Below are positions 33,222 to 41,853 of a stretch of DNA of 64,000 nt, one piece after another (position 1 is the first letter of the stretch; each line of letters begins with the position of its first letter). The DNA is from Clostridiales bacterium UBA1728 (lineage in GTDB: Bacteria; Bacillota; Clostridia; Oscillospirales; Oscillospiraceae). Below the pieces are notes generated by a model. The model saw only the letters and a program-made list of their open reading frames with translations. It was not told the origin of the DNA and made no database searches. The stretch spans positions 56,812 to 120,811 of the forward strand of contig DCIK01000005.1 of assembly GCA_002315975.1 (NCBI GenBank), in the 5' to 3' direction. The position numbers and the translations under genes were made by a program.

Positions 33222-33776
33222 GTGAAAATCATTGCAGTGTATCTGAGCACCAGAAAGGGAAGCGTATCCGGAAGAATTCTCGATGAGCTGACTGCCGGCG
33301 CAGAGGAAGCCGGTGCCACCGTCAGCCGCTACAGAATCGGCGATGGCATCCTGGGCTGCCGCGGCTGTGGCAGCTGCGTGAAGGCCGGCAAGTGCGTGGT
33401 TCAGGACCCGCTCACTCCCTACTGGGACGACCTGCAGGACGCAGATCTGGTCATTGTCGGTGCTTCCAACTATATGGGCAACGTGATGGGTCAGGCCTGG
33501 TCGTTCATGAACCGCCATTTCTGCCTGGCGGATACCTCTAAGGGTCGCGAGAACCGCGTGATCCGTATTCCCGCCGGAAAGCGCATTATGGGCGTATTTG
33601 CCCAGGGCGCTCCCAACAAGGATATCTACCGCGAGGTCTACCGTAAGTATCTGAAGATTTTCAGCGCCTACGGTCTCAGTGCCGAGGAGCCCATCGTGGT
33701 CAACGCCGCCGATCTCACCGAGGAGCGGCTGGCAGGCTGTCGCGCCGAAGGACGCGCCTGGGTGGAGCAGGCCTGA
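33222..33776 (+). CDS. Flavodoxin-like NAD(P)H-dependent FMN reductase family protein
   Basis: 184 residues with a flavodoxin fold: MKIIAVYLSTRKGSVSGRIL is the phosphate-binding loop for FMN, followed by the Cys motif GCRGCGSCVKAGKCVVQD of the iron-sulfur flavoprotein/multimeric flavodoxin group and VGASNYMGNVMGQ near the flavin ring. Electron transfer is the likely role; the substrate is unknown. The start is GTG (33222) with AAGGAG six bases upstream. Confidence 0.82.
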   Translation: MKIIAVYLSTRKGSVSGRILDELTAGAEEAGATVSRYRIGDGILGCRGCGSCVKAGKCVVQDPLTPYWDDLQDADLVIVGASNYMGNVMGQAWSFMNRHFCLADTSKGRENRVIRIPAGKRIMGVFAQGAPNKDIYREVYRKYLKIFSAYGLSAEEPIVVNAADLTEERLAGCRAEGRAWVEQA

Positions 33777-33856
33777 CGCATTTGCGCATTTTTCTACAAA
33801 GCGAGGCCCCTTTTCTTGTACTATTCGCTGAAAAAAGTGAATACAGATTTGACATT

Positions 33857-33894
33857 TTGTGCCGGAAAGAAGTTATGTCTACTTTCCGGCACAA
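33857..33894 (+). terminator. Strong hairpin after the flavoprotein gene
   Basis: A perfect 13-bp stem TTGTGCCGGAAAG with its complement (33857-33869, 33882-33894), followed by tctgttta. It lies 80 bp after the flavoprotein stop and 60 bp before the mraZ promoter, insulating the dcw cluster. Confidence 0.65.
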
Positions 33895-33953
33895 TCTGTT
33901 TATTTTCTCGCTTCTCTCAGCGGAAGCTGAAAATTTTTGGGAGAAAATTTCCC

Positions 33954-33982
33954 TTGCAATTTCATTTTTTCCTCTTTATAAT
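33954..33982 (+). promoter_or_regulatory. Sigma-A promoter of the mraZ/dcw cluster
   Basis: TTGCAA (33954-33959), 17-bp spacer, perfect TATAAT (33977-33982). The start of transcription should fall at about 33989, on the first MraZ-type box. Confidence 0.8.
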
Positions 33983-33988
33983 AAGAAC

Positions 33989-34014
33989 CACGTGGTGAGA
34001 AGTGGGGGAAAGTG
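33989..34014 (+). promoter_or_regulatory. Three MraZ-type operator boxes
   Basis: CACGTG (33989), GAAGTG (33999) and AAAGTG (34009) repeat with an exact 10-bp spacing directly downstream of the -10. MraZ is known to bind short direct repeats with a GTG/TGGG core upstream of its own gene, with 10-bp period. Autoregulation of the cluster is therefore likely; the boxes themselves are seen, their binding is inferred. Confidence 0.65.
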
Positions 34015-34077
34015 TACGTTTTTCCCACGCTTTTTCAGCCCGGACCCACAGCGCAGCGGGAGAGGAGGGACAGCCCC

Positions 34078-34494
34078 ATGACAGGAGAATATGAGCACAG
34101 CATAGATGCCAAGGGTCGTCTGTTCATACCCGTGCGGCTGCGCAGTGAGCTGGGCGAGGTGTTCTATGTAACGGTCTCCATGGAGAAGTGCCTGAGCGCC
34201 TACTCTCAGGAGAGCTGGGATGCCTTCACCCGTAAGTGCGATGCCATGCCCTATGTGAAGCAGAGGAAAATGCGGCCTCTTTTTGCCCTTGCCGCCCGCT
34301 GCGAGGTGGACGGACAGGGACGGATTCTGCTGCCCCAGAACCTGCGGAGCTTTGCGGGACTGGAGAAGGATGTGGCCGTCATCGGCTGCAACAACCACGC
34401 GGAGATCTGGGATCTTCGGCGCTGGCAGGAGATCAACACCGAGGAGCTGACCCCGGAGAATATTGCCGCTGTTATGGAGGAGCTGGATTTCTGA
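34078..34494 (+). CDS. mraZ: Transcriptional regulator MraZ
   Basis: 138 residues with two SpoVT/AbrB-like MraZ repeats (EYEHSIDAKGRLFIPVRLR and ARCEVDGQGRILLPQNLR). MraZ is a ring-forming DNA-binding protein that controls the dcw cluster through repeats in its own promoter; such repeats lie 64-89 bp upstream. The start at 34078 is chosen for AGAGGAGGG just upstream. The stop overlaps the rsmH start by one base. Confidence 0.95.
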   Translation: MTGEYEHSIDAKGRLFIPVRLRSELGEVFYVTVSMEKCLSAYSQESWDAFTRKCDAMPYVKQRKMRPLFALAARCEVDGQGRILLPQNLRSFAGLEKDVAVIGCNNHAEIWDLRRWQEINTEELTPENIAAVMEELDF

Positions 34495-35423
34495 TGCCGA
34501 AGCATATCAGCGTCCTGTTGGACGAATGTATCGAAAATCTGAATATCGACCCCAGCGGTATCTATGTGGACGGCACTCTGGGTCTCGGCGGTCACTCGCT
34601 GGAAATCGCCGGGCGCCTGAGCACCGGGCGGCTCATCGGCATTGACCGTGACGAGACCGCCATTGAGCGCAGCGCGGAGCGGCTTCATGACTATATGGAT
34701 CGCATCACCCTCGTACACGGAAACTTCCGGGAGCTGGGTGACATTCTCGACCGGCTGGGCATCGACAGGGTAAACGGTATGCTCTTTGATCTGGGCGTGT
34801 CCTCTCCGCAGCTGGATGAGGCGGAGCGGGGCTTTTCCTATATGGCGGACGCGCCGCTGGATATGCGCATGGATCGCTCTCAGGGCCAGTCGGCAGGGGA
34901 GCTGGTGAACCATGCGGATGCAAACACCCTCAAGCGTATCCTCTGGGACTACGGCGAGGAGCGCTACGCCCCCCAGATTGCCAACGCCATCGTCCACCAG
35001 CGGGAGAAAAAGCCCATCGAGACCACGCTGGAGCTGGTGGACATCATCAGGAGCGCCATGCCAGCCGCCGCTCTGCGGGAAAAGCAGCACCCCGCCAAGC
35101 GCAGCTTTCAGGCCCTTCGCATCGCCGTTAACGACGAGCTGGAGGCCGAGCGTGAGATGCTGGACACCGCCATGGAGCGTCTTGCTCCCGGCGGAAGACT
35201 CTGCGTAATCACCTTTCATTCTCTCGAAGATAAGATTGCCAAAGCGGCCATCCGTTCCCGGGAGAACGGCTGTACCTGTCCCCGGGATTTCCCGGTTTGC
35301 AAGTGCGGCTTTGTACAGACCGTTCGCTCCGTCCATCGCAAGCCCATCACGGCGAGCAAGGAGGAGCTGGACTATAATCCCCGCAGCCGCAGTGCGAAGC
35401 TCCGTGTAGCGGAAAGGCTCTGA
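34494..35423 (+). CDS. rsmH: 16S rRNA (cytosine1402-N4)-methyltransferase
   Basis: 309 residues, normal length. HISVLLDECIENL at the start, the AdoMet loop YVDGTLGLGGHS and MLFDLGVSSPQLDEAERGFS are family signatures. It methylates C1402 in the ribosomal decoding centre. Second gene of the dcw cluster, coupled to mraZ (TGATG). Confidence 0.96.
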   Translation: MPKHISVLLDECIENLNIDPSGIYVDGTLGLGGHSLEIAGRLSTGRLIGIDRDETAIERSAERLHDYMDRITLVHGNFRELGDILDRLGIDRVNGMLFDLGVSSPQLDEAERGFSYMADAPLDMRMDRSQGQSAGELVNHADANTLKRILWDYGEERYAPQIANAIVHQREKKPIETTLELVDIIRSAMPAAALREKQHPAKRSFQALRIAVNDELEAEREMLDTAMERLAPGGRLCVITFHSLEDKIAKAAIRSRENGCTCPRDFPVCKCGFVQTVRSVHRKPITASKEELDYNPRSRSAKLRVAERL

Positions 35424-35771
35424 ATGAACAGACGCTGCCGCCTTGTCTTCACCCTGCTCTTAACTCTTTCGGCCTTTTTCTGGACTCTGAGCCTCCGAAA
35501 GCGTGTGGAAAACCTGAGCATCTGCCAAAGCATATTGGAAGAAGAGAAAGAGTATCGGGAACTGAAGGACGAGGAGCAGCGGCTTTATGCACAGCTGTAC
35601 CGCCCCGTAGAGCTATGCGATAAGGAAGCAGCGGCGCTGGCACTGGGCATGGATAAGCCCCGCTGGGAGCAGCTTGTCTGCGCAGAGAGTGTCCTGCCCG
35701 ATCGGGTCACGGTGCTGCAGCCGAGTCCCGGCTTACGGGAAAAGATTCGCGAGCTTTTCTCCCTTCCCTGA
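35424..35771 (+). CDS. ftsL: FtsL-like cell division protein
   Basis: 115 residues: one N-terminal membrane helix (LVFTLLLTLSAFFWTLSL, about 7-24) and a coiled coil (about 27-58), the bitopic layout of FtsL/DivIC. The sequence of such proteins is poorly conserved, so the name relies on the position between rsmH and the transpeptidase gene. FtsL forms a complex with FtsB/DivIC and FtsQ/DivIB at the septum. It starts directly after the rsmH stop. Confidence 0.75.
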   Translation: MNRRCRLVFTLLLTLSAFFWTLSLRKRVENLSICQSILEEEKEYRELKDEEQRLYAQLYRPVELCDKEAAALALGMDKPRWEQLVCAESVLPDRVTVLQPSPGLREKIRELFSLP

Positions 35772-35834
35772 GCATTTTCTCCGCTTCCCGCTCGTATACT
35801 TCCGGTAAGAACTTCTGCATGGGAGGAACCGGAA

Positions 35835-38153
35835 ATGGGAAACGGAGAGCGGGGGAGCAGCCCAAGGCTGCCCAATCGAATGATGCTGCGCCGCGCACTG
35901 TTCTTGCTGAGCGTGTGCGGCATAGTTGCCTTTATTATCATCGCCCTGCGCCTTTTTGATCTGCAGGTAAGCAAGCACGAGCAGTACGAAACGGCGGCGC
36001 TGGAGCAGCAGATGCGCAGCACCACCCTCAACGCTTCCCGGGGAACCATCACCGATCGCAAGGGCAATGTGCTGGCCGTATCCACCACCGCGTGGAGCAT
36101 TTACCTCTGCCCCGAGGAGCTGGAGCGCTACGGCGAGGACAGCGAGCTTATCGCCACCGGCCTTGCAGAGCTTCTGGACATGGACGCCGACAAGCTCCGC
36201 AGTCTCTGCAGTGACAAAAGCAGTTGGTACAAGACCGTTCTGCGCCGCGCAGACTACGAGACCACCGAAAAGGTGCGGGCCTTCAAAAACGAGCACGGTC
36301 TCCGCTCGATCAAAATCGAGACCGACAATAAACGGGTTTATCCCTATTCCTCTCTGGCCTCCCATGTCATCGGCTTTGTGGGCGCGGACAATACGGGGCT
36401 TGCCGGGGTGGAATACAGCTATAACGAAGTTCTCACCGGTCAAAACGGCAGCGTCAGCCGCCTGAAAAATTCGGCCGGCAGCGATATGCTCTTTACCTCC
36501 TGGGAGGAGGTGAAGGAGCCCCGGAACGGCGCGGAGCTGAAGCTTACGCTGGATGTTACCCTCCAGTATTATCTGGAAAAGCAGCTCAGGCAGGCTGTGG
36601 AGGACTACAGCATCCGCAACGGTGCGGCCGCCATCGCCGTGAATCCCAAAACCGGCGGCATTCTGGCCATGGCGTCGCTGGGAAACTTTGATCTGAACAA
36701 CTATGCCCTCGTCCCCGACGAGATCAGCGAGCTGGCCGCCCAAAGCGAGGACGGTCAGGCAATCATCGAAAGCGCCCGCCAGCGCCAGTGGCGCAACAAG
36801 GCGGTGTCCGATACCTACGAGCCCGGCTCCACCTTCAAGATTCTCACTCTGGCCATGGCGCTGGAGGAGGGCATCGTCAGCGAAAGCAGCAGCTTTTACT
36901 GCGGCGGCAGCATGAATGTGCTGGGTCGCGGCAAGCCCCTTAAGTGCTGGAAGACCGCCGGCCACGGCTCCCAGACGCTTACACAGGCGGCTGAGCACTC
37001 CTGCAACGTGGCCTTTGCCACCATCGGTCTGCGGCTGGGAGAGGAAACCTTCTACCGCTACTGCGAAGCCTTCGGCTTCTTTCAAAGCAGCGAGGACGAG
37101 ACCCGTCAGCTCAGCGGCAAGACCGGCATCGCCCTCCCCGGCGAGAGCGGCAGCATCTGGTGGAGTCGCAGGGTCTTCTGCAACAGCGAAAATCTGTCGC
37201 AGCTGGCGGCAGCCTCCTTTGGTCAGACCTTCAACATTACCCCCATCCAGCTCTGCATGGCGGTGTCCGCCTGCTGCAACGGGGGTTATCTCATGGAGCC
37301 GAGACTGGTGGAGAGCATCACCTACCCGGACGGCAGCACGGAGACCGTGGAGCCGAAGGTACTGCGGCAGGTCATCTCCGAGAGCACCAGCAAGAAGCTC
37401 AATACCATTTTGGAACAGGTGGTCTCTGATAAAAAGGAGGGTACCGGCAAAAACGCCTCGGTGGTGGGCTACCGCATTGCCGGGAAAACCGGAACCAGCG
37501 AAAAGGTGGCCCAGAACATGGTCAGCGGTGAGAAGGAATACATCGTCTCCTTCATCGGCTACGCCCCCGCCGACGACCCCGAAATCTTAGTGCTTGTACT
37601 GCTGGACGATCCCTCCCCGGACTCCGGCATCTACATATCCGGTGGTCAGATGGCCGCCCCCGTGGTGGGCGCATTTCTGTCTGAGGCGCTGCCCGCCATG
37701 GGGATCCTGCCCAGCTATTCCCCGGAGGAACAGGCCGCTCTGGACCGGGAGGTGCCCAATCTCGTCGGCATGGATGTGAGCGCTGCCGCCAATTCTCTGC
37801 AGGAGGCGGGACTGAGCTACAAGGCCACGGGCAGCGGCAGCATCGTCACCGCCCAGCTTCCCGCGGCAGGTACCACCATTGCCGGCGGCAGCAGCGTCCT
37901 GCTCTATCTGGACGCTTCCCCCGCAGAGCGCAGCACCACCGTGCCGGAGCTCTCCGGTCTCAGCTACCGGGAGGCAAGAGAAACGCTGGCGGCTCAGGGA
38001 CTGTTCATCTCCGCCGATAATACCTCCCTTGCCCGGGAGGACAGCGTAACTGTCCGTTCCCAGAGTCTGCGCCCCGGCAGCGCCCTGGATTGGGGCGGCG
38101 TGGTTCGGGTGACGCTGGCCGATGCGGATGCGGGCAGTTTAGGAAAATACTGA
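35835..38153 (+). CDS. Class B penicillin-binding protein with two PASTA domains (FtsI/SpoVD type)
   Basis: 772 residues. A membrane anchor (about 24-42) is followed by the pedestal domain and the transpeptidase with the active Ser332 in PGSTFKIL, SCN at 389-391 and KTG at 551-553, all intact. Two PASTA domains follow (about 640-700 and 705-765: VPNLVGMDVSAAANSL; VPELSGLSYREARETL). It cross-links septal peptidoglycan with FtsW. Two PASTA domains and the position before murE fit either the division FtsI or the spore-specific SpoVD; no second class B gene is here, so it is probably the division enzyme. Confidence 0.92.
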   Translation: MGNGERGSSPRLPNRMMLRRALFLLSVCGIVAFIIIALRLFDLQVSKHEQYETAALEQQMRSTTLNASRGTITDRKGNVLAVSTTAWSIYLCPEELERYGEDSELIATGLAELLDMDADKLRSLCSDKSSWYKTVLRRADYETTEKVRAFKNEHGLRSIKIETDNKRVYPYSSLASHVIGFVGADNTGLAGVEYSYNEVLTGQNGSVSRLKNSAGSDMLFTSWEEVKEPRNGAELKLTLDVTLQYYLEKQLRQAVEDYSIRNGAAAIAVNPKTGGILAMASLGNFDLNNYALVPDEISELAAQSEDGQAIIESARQRQWRNKAVSDTYEPGSTFKILTLAMALEEGIVSESSSFYCGGSMNVLGRGKPLKCWKTAGHGSQTLTQAAEHSCNVAFATIGLRLGEETFYRYCEAFGFFQSSEDETRQLSGKTGIALPGESGSIWWSRRVFCNSENLSQLAAASFGQTFNITPIQLCMAVSACCNGGYLMEPRLVESITYPDGSTETVEPKVLRQVISESTSKKLNTILEQVVSDKKEGTGKNASVVGYRIAGKTGTSEKVAQNMVSGEKEYIVSFIGYAPADDPEILVLVLLDDPSPDSGIYISGGQMAAPVVGAFLSEALPAMGILPSYSPEEQAALDREVPNLVGMDVSAAANSLQEAGLSYKATGSGSIVTAQLPAAGTTIAGGSSVLLYLDASPAERSTTVPELSGLSYREARETLAAQGLFISADNTSLAREDSVTVRSQSLRPGSALDWGGVVRVTLADADAGSLGKY

Positions 38154-38168
38154 ATGGGAGAAAAAGCC

Positions 38169-39608
38169 ATGAAGCTGAAAGATATATTGCAGGACATCCC
38201 CGCTCTTCTCCTGAACCTGAGTCCGGACACCGAGATCACGGGCTTCTGCACCGATTCGAGAAGGGTGCAGCCGGGCGACCTCTTTGTGGCCATCCGGGGT
38301 GAGCAGACCGATGGGCATAAATACATGGCCATGGCGGTGGAAAAGGGCGCCGCTGCCGTCCTCTGCGAGGAGGCGGAGGAGGGACTGCCCTCCGCAGTGG
38401 TGAAGGATACCCGGGAGGCCGTGCCCTTTGCGGCCAATCGCTTTTACGGCGAGCCCTCCAAAGAGCTGAAAATCGTGGGCATTACCGGCACCAACGGCAA
38501 GACCACCACAGCCTTTCTGGTCAAGCAGCTTTTGGAGCGCTGCACCGGCGAGAAGGTGGGGCTCATCGGCTCCATCGTCAACATGATCGGTCAGGAGGAA
38601 ATCCACACCGAGAATACAACCCCCGAAAATGCCGAGCTCCAGCTGCTCTTCCGCCGTATGCTGGAGGCGGGCTGCCGCGTCTGCGTCATGGAGGTTTCCT
38701 CCCACGCCCTGTGCCTTCACCGGGTAGACTGCATCGACTTCGAGCTGGGCATCTTTACCAACCTTTCTCAGGATCATCTGGACTTCCATAAGGATATGGA
38801 CGACTACGCTGCCGCCAAGGCGCGGCTTTTCCCCCGCTGCAAAACGGCGCTGGCCAACGGCGACGACGGCTGGACGGAAAAGGTCATGGCACTGCGCGGC
38901 GACTATCTCCGCTACGGCACGCAGGAGGGCGACGACATCCGAGCTGAACAGGTGGAGCTCTCTGCCGGCGGTGCAGCCTTCACCCTTCGGGAGGGCAGCG
39001 ACAGCGCTGCTGCTTCCATTGCCCTGGCGGGCGACTATAATGTGTATAATGCCCTTGCCGCCGTGGGTGCCTGCCGCGTTCTGGGCGTGAGCCTCGGTGA
39101 CTGCGCCCGGAACCTGTCCTGCTGCCACGGGGCCAAGGGGCGGCTGGAGCGCGTCCCCACCGGGGGCGATTACAGCATCTTCATCGACTATGCCGTGACC
39201 CCCGATGCTATTGAGAATGTGCTGCATACCCTGCGCAAGATTGCCCCCGGCCGGCTGGTCATGCTCTTCGGCTGCGGCGGCGACAGAGACCGCAAAAAGC
39301 GCCCCATCATGGGTCGCATCAGCGGCGAGCTGTCGGACTTCGTGATTGTCACCTCCGACAATCCCCGAACCGAAAAGCCCGAGGACATCATCGCCGAAAT
39401 TCTTCCCGGCGTGGAGGAGAGCGGCTGCGAATATGTTGTCATCCCCGATCGCGTTGCCGCCATACACTACGCCATGGACCGTCACCAAAGCGGCGATGTG
39501 GTGCTCCTCTGCGGCAAGGGTCACGAGGATTACCAGATCATCGGCCACACGAAGATTCACATGGACGAGCGGGAAATCGTGGCCGGGCATTTGAAAAAAG
39601 AAAAGTAA
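38169..39608 (+). CDS. murE: UDP-MurNAc-tripeptide synthetase
   Basis: 479 residues. ATP-dependent ligase adding the third residue of the stem peptide. P-loop GITGTNGKTTTAFL, the substrate-specificity motif DNPR in TSDNPRTEKPEDI (the meso-diaminopimelate type, rather than the Lys type) and the C-terminal GKGHEDYQ are present. The start at 38169 gives the usual MKLKDIL N-terminus with GGGAG upstream; an ATG at 38154 abutting the previous stop is the alternative. Key oddity: murF, which usually follows, is absent. Confidence 0.94.
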   Translation: MKLKDILQDIPALLLNLSPDTEITGFCTDSRRVQPGDLFVAIRGEQTDGHKYMAMAVEKGAAAVLCEEAEEGLPSAVVKDTREAVPFAANRFYGEPSKELKIVGITGTNGKTTTAFLVKQLLERCTGEKVGLIGSIVNMIGQEEIHTENTTPENAELQLLFRRMLEAGCRVCVMEVSSHALCLHRVDCIDFELGIFTNLSQDHLDFHKDMDDYAAAKARLFPRCKTALANGDDGWTEKVMALRGDYLRYGTQEGDDIRAEQVELSAGGAAFTLREGSDSAAASIALAGDYNVYNALAAVGACRVLGVSLGDCARNLSCCHGAKGRLERVPTGGDYSIFIDYAVTPDAIENVLHTLRKIAPGRLVMLFGCGGDRDRKKRPIMGRISGELSDFVIVTSDNPRTEKPEDIIAEILPGVEESGCEYVVIPDRVAAIHYAMDRHQSGDVVLLCGKGHEDYQIIGHTKIHMDEREIVAGHLKKEK

Positions 39609-39620
39609 GAGGATAGAGAT

Positions 39621-40634
39621 ATGGATACGATGAAGCTCATTCTGGCCCTGGCCATCGGCTTTCTGGTCTCCAGCGGCGTGGGTGCCTTTCTGGTGCCCCT
39701 GCTGCGGAAGATCAAGGCCGGACAGATGATCAAGGAGAACGGCCCCACCTGGCATATGTCCAAGTCCGGCACGCCCACCATGGGCGGCATCATGTTCATT
39801 GTGGCCATTGCCGCCGTATGCTTCACGGTGGGCTTCGCTCAGGTGCTGAAGGGACAGTGGGCCCATGTGTTTGTGCTGACCTTCGGTCTGGTATTCGGCG
39901 CCATCGGCTTTCTGGACGATCTGGAGAAGCTGCGCCACAAGGCCAATACGGGTCTGAGCGCCAAGGGAAAGTTCCTGCTGCAGCTCTCCGCCTCCATCTG
40001 CTTCCTCTTTTTGCTGCGCCGCTTCGGCTATCTGGAGAGCCACCTCTATGTTCCCTTCCGGAATGTGACCGTGGATGTGCCCGAGTGGTTCTTCTATCCC
40101 TTCGCTGCCTTCGTCATCGTGGGCTGCGTCAACGCCATCAACATTACCGACGGCGTGGACGGTCTGGCGGGCGGCACCTGCTCCGCCATCTTCATCGGCT
40201 TCACGGCCATTGCCTGGAGCTGGGGCAGCGAGTATCTGAATCTGGGCATCTTTTCCGCGGGCATGACCGGCGCTCTGCTGGGCTTTCTGGTCTATAACTT
40301 CAACCCCGCCAAGGTGTTCATGGGCGATACCGGCTCCCTCTTTTTAGGCGGCTGCATCAGCGGTCTGGCCTTTGCGCTGGATATGCCTCTGATTCTCCTG
40401 CCGCTGTGCATCATGCCTGTGTGGGAGACCCTCTCCGACATCATTCAGGTCTGCTACTTCAAGGCCACCCACGGCAAGCGCATTTTCAAAATGGCTCCCT
40501 TCCACCACCATCTGGAGATGGGCGGGTGGACCGGACATAAATGGACAGAGAAACAGATCTTCACTCTCTTCACGGGAATCTCGCTCATTATGGCAGTGCT
40601 GTCCGTCATGGGCTCCATGCATCGTTTTCACTGA
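39621..40634 (+). CDS. mraY: Phospho-MurNAc-pentapeptide translocase
   Basis: 337 residues with about ten membrane helices. Transfers phospho-MurNAc-pentapeptide to undecaprenyl phosphate to form lipid I. Signatures: GTPTMGGIMFI, GFLDDLEKLRHKANTGLSAK, NITDGVDGLAGG, FNPAKVFMGDTGSLFLGG and the HHH box FHHHLEM. The murD gene that commonly follows is missing. Confidence 0.96.
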   Translation: MDTMKLILALAIGFLVSSGVGAFLVPLLRKIKAGQMIKENGPTWHMSKSGTPTMGGIMFIVAIAAVCFTVGFAQVLKGQWAHVFVLTFGLVFGAIGFLDDLEKLRHKANTGLSAKGKFLLQLSASICFLFLLRRFGYLESHLYVPFRNVTVDVPEWFFYPFAAFVIVGCVNAINITDGVDGLAGGTCSAIFIGFTAIAWSWGSEYLNLGIFSAGMTGALLGFLVYNFNPAKVFMGDTGSLFLGGCISGLAFALDMPLILLPLCIMPVWETLSDIIQVCYFKATHGKRIFKMAPFHHHLEMGGWTGHKWTEKQIFTLFTGISLIMAVLSVMGSMHRFH

Positions 40635-40673
40635 GCGCGGCTTTTTCTCGTTTTTCCCGGAAAGGAACTCTGC

Positions 40674-41837
40674 TTGCAATACGGCACTGTCCGGCTCCGC
40701 AGCCCGGAGGAGGAAAAAGCTCCCCGGCAGCGCGGCCGGGGAGATACGCTGCTCACGCTTCTGACGCTGCTGCTCCTCGCCCTCGGTCTGGTTATGGTCT
40801 TTTCCGCCAGCTTCCCCTCGGCCTATTATGATCTGCAGGGGGAGACCGGCGGCAATGCAGCCTGGTACTTTCTGCGTCAGCTCTGCTACGCGGCACTGGG
40901 CGTGGGCGCCATGTTTGTCTGCTCCCGCATTCCTCTTCGCCTTTACGAAAAGCTGGCGCTGCCTTCGCTGGCGGCGGCAGTGCTCCTGCTGGCGCTGGTG
41001 CCTCTGGTGGGCGTCAAGGTCAACGGGGCGCGGCGCTGGATATCTCTGGGCATCACCACCTTTCAGCCCTCAGAGCTCGCAAAGCTGGCGGTGGTGCTGT
41101 CATTTTCTGCCCGTATGGCCGCCTTGGGCGACAGAATGTCCGGCTTTCGGGAGGGCATCCTGCCCTTTGCGCTGGTTCTGGCGCTGCTGGCGGGACTGCT
41201 GGTGCTGGAGCCCCACTTCTCCGCAACGGTGATCATCTTCGCTCTGGCGGCGGTGCTCCTCTTTGCGGGCGGCGCAAAGCTGGGCTGGTTCATCGGCGGC
41301 GGCGCACTGATGGCCGTGGGCGGCACGGTGGCCTATCTGGCCTTTCCCTATGTGCAGGACAGACTCAGCGCCTGGCGCGATCCCTTCTCCGATCTCACCG
41401 GCGACGGCTGGCAGGTGGTGCAGTCTCTCTACGCCATCGGCTCCGGCGGGCTGACGGGTCTGGGTCTGGGACGCAGCCGCCAGAAGTATCTCTATCTGCC
41501 GGAGGAGCACAACGACTTTATCTTCGCGGTAATCTGCGAGGAGCTGGGCTTTTTGGGGGCGCTGACCGTACTCCTCCTCTTTGCCCTGCTGATCATTCGC
41601 GGTTACAATATCGCCCTTCGCTCTGTGGATCGCTTCGGCTTTCTCACGGCGGTGGGCATCACCTCTCTGCTGGCCATTCAGACCCTGCTGAACATGGCGG
41701 TCTGCACCAATCTCCTGCCCTGCACGGGCATCGCCCTTCCCTTCTTCAGCTACGGGGGAACGGCTCTGCTCATCCAGATGGCGGAGATGGGCATTCTTTT
41801 GAGCGTCTCCCGGGAGATTCCCGGAAATCCTCTGTAA
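40674..41837 (+). CDS. ftsW: SEDS peptidoglycan polymerase FtsW
   Basis: 387 residues, about ten membrane helices. SEDS signatures: GARRWISLGITTFQPSELAKLA, PEEHNDFIFAVICEELGF and GIALPFFSYGGTALLIQM. FtsW polymerises glycan strands at the septum with its partner class B PBP, encoded upstream. The start is TTG (40674) with AAAGGA seven bases upstream; the first 20 residues are charged and cytoplasmic. FtsW rather than RodA is inferred from the cluster. Confidence 0.93.
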   Translation: MQYGTVRLRSPEEEKAPRQRGRGDTLLTLLTLLLLALGLVMVFSASFPSAYYDLQGETGGNAAWYFLRQLCYAALGVGAMFVCSRIPLRLYEKLALPSLAAAVLLLALVPLVGVKVNGARRWISLGITTFQPSELAKLAVVLSFSARMAALGDRMSGFREGILPFALVLALLAGLLVLEPHFSATVIIFALAAVLLFAGGAKLGWFIGGGALMAVGGTVAYLAFPYVQDRLSAWRDPFSDLTGDGWQVVQSLYAIGSGGLTGLGLGRSRQKYLYLPEEHNDFIFAVICEELGFLGALTVLLLFALLIIRGYNIALRSVDRFGFLTAVGITSLLAIQTLLNMAVCTNLLPCTGIALPFFSYGGTALLIQMAEMGILLSVSREIPGNPL

Positions 41838-41853
41838 AGCGAGGAAGAGAAAG

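Noticed and set aside
38139..40043. 634-codon open frame opposite murE and mraY
   Set aside because: Antisense shadow of GC-rich coding sequence; no start signal and no known domain.
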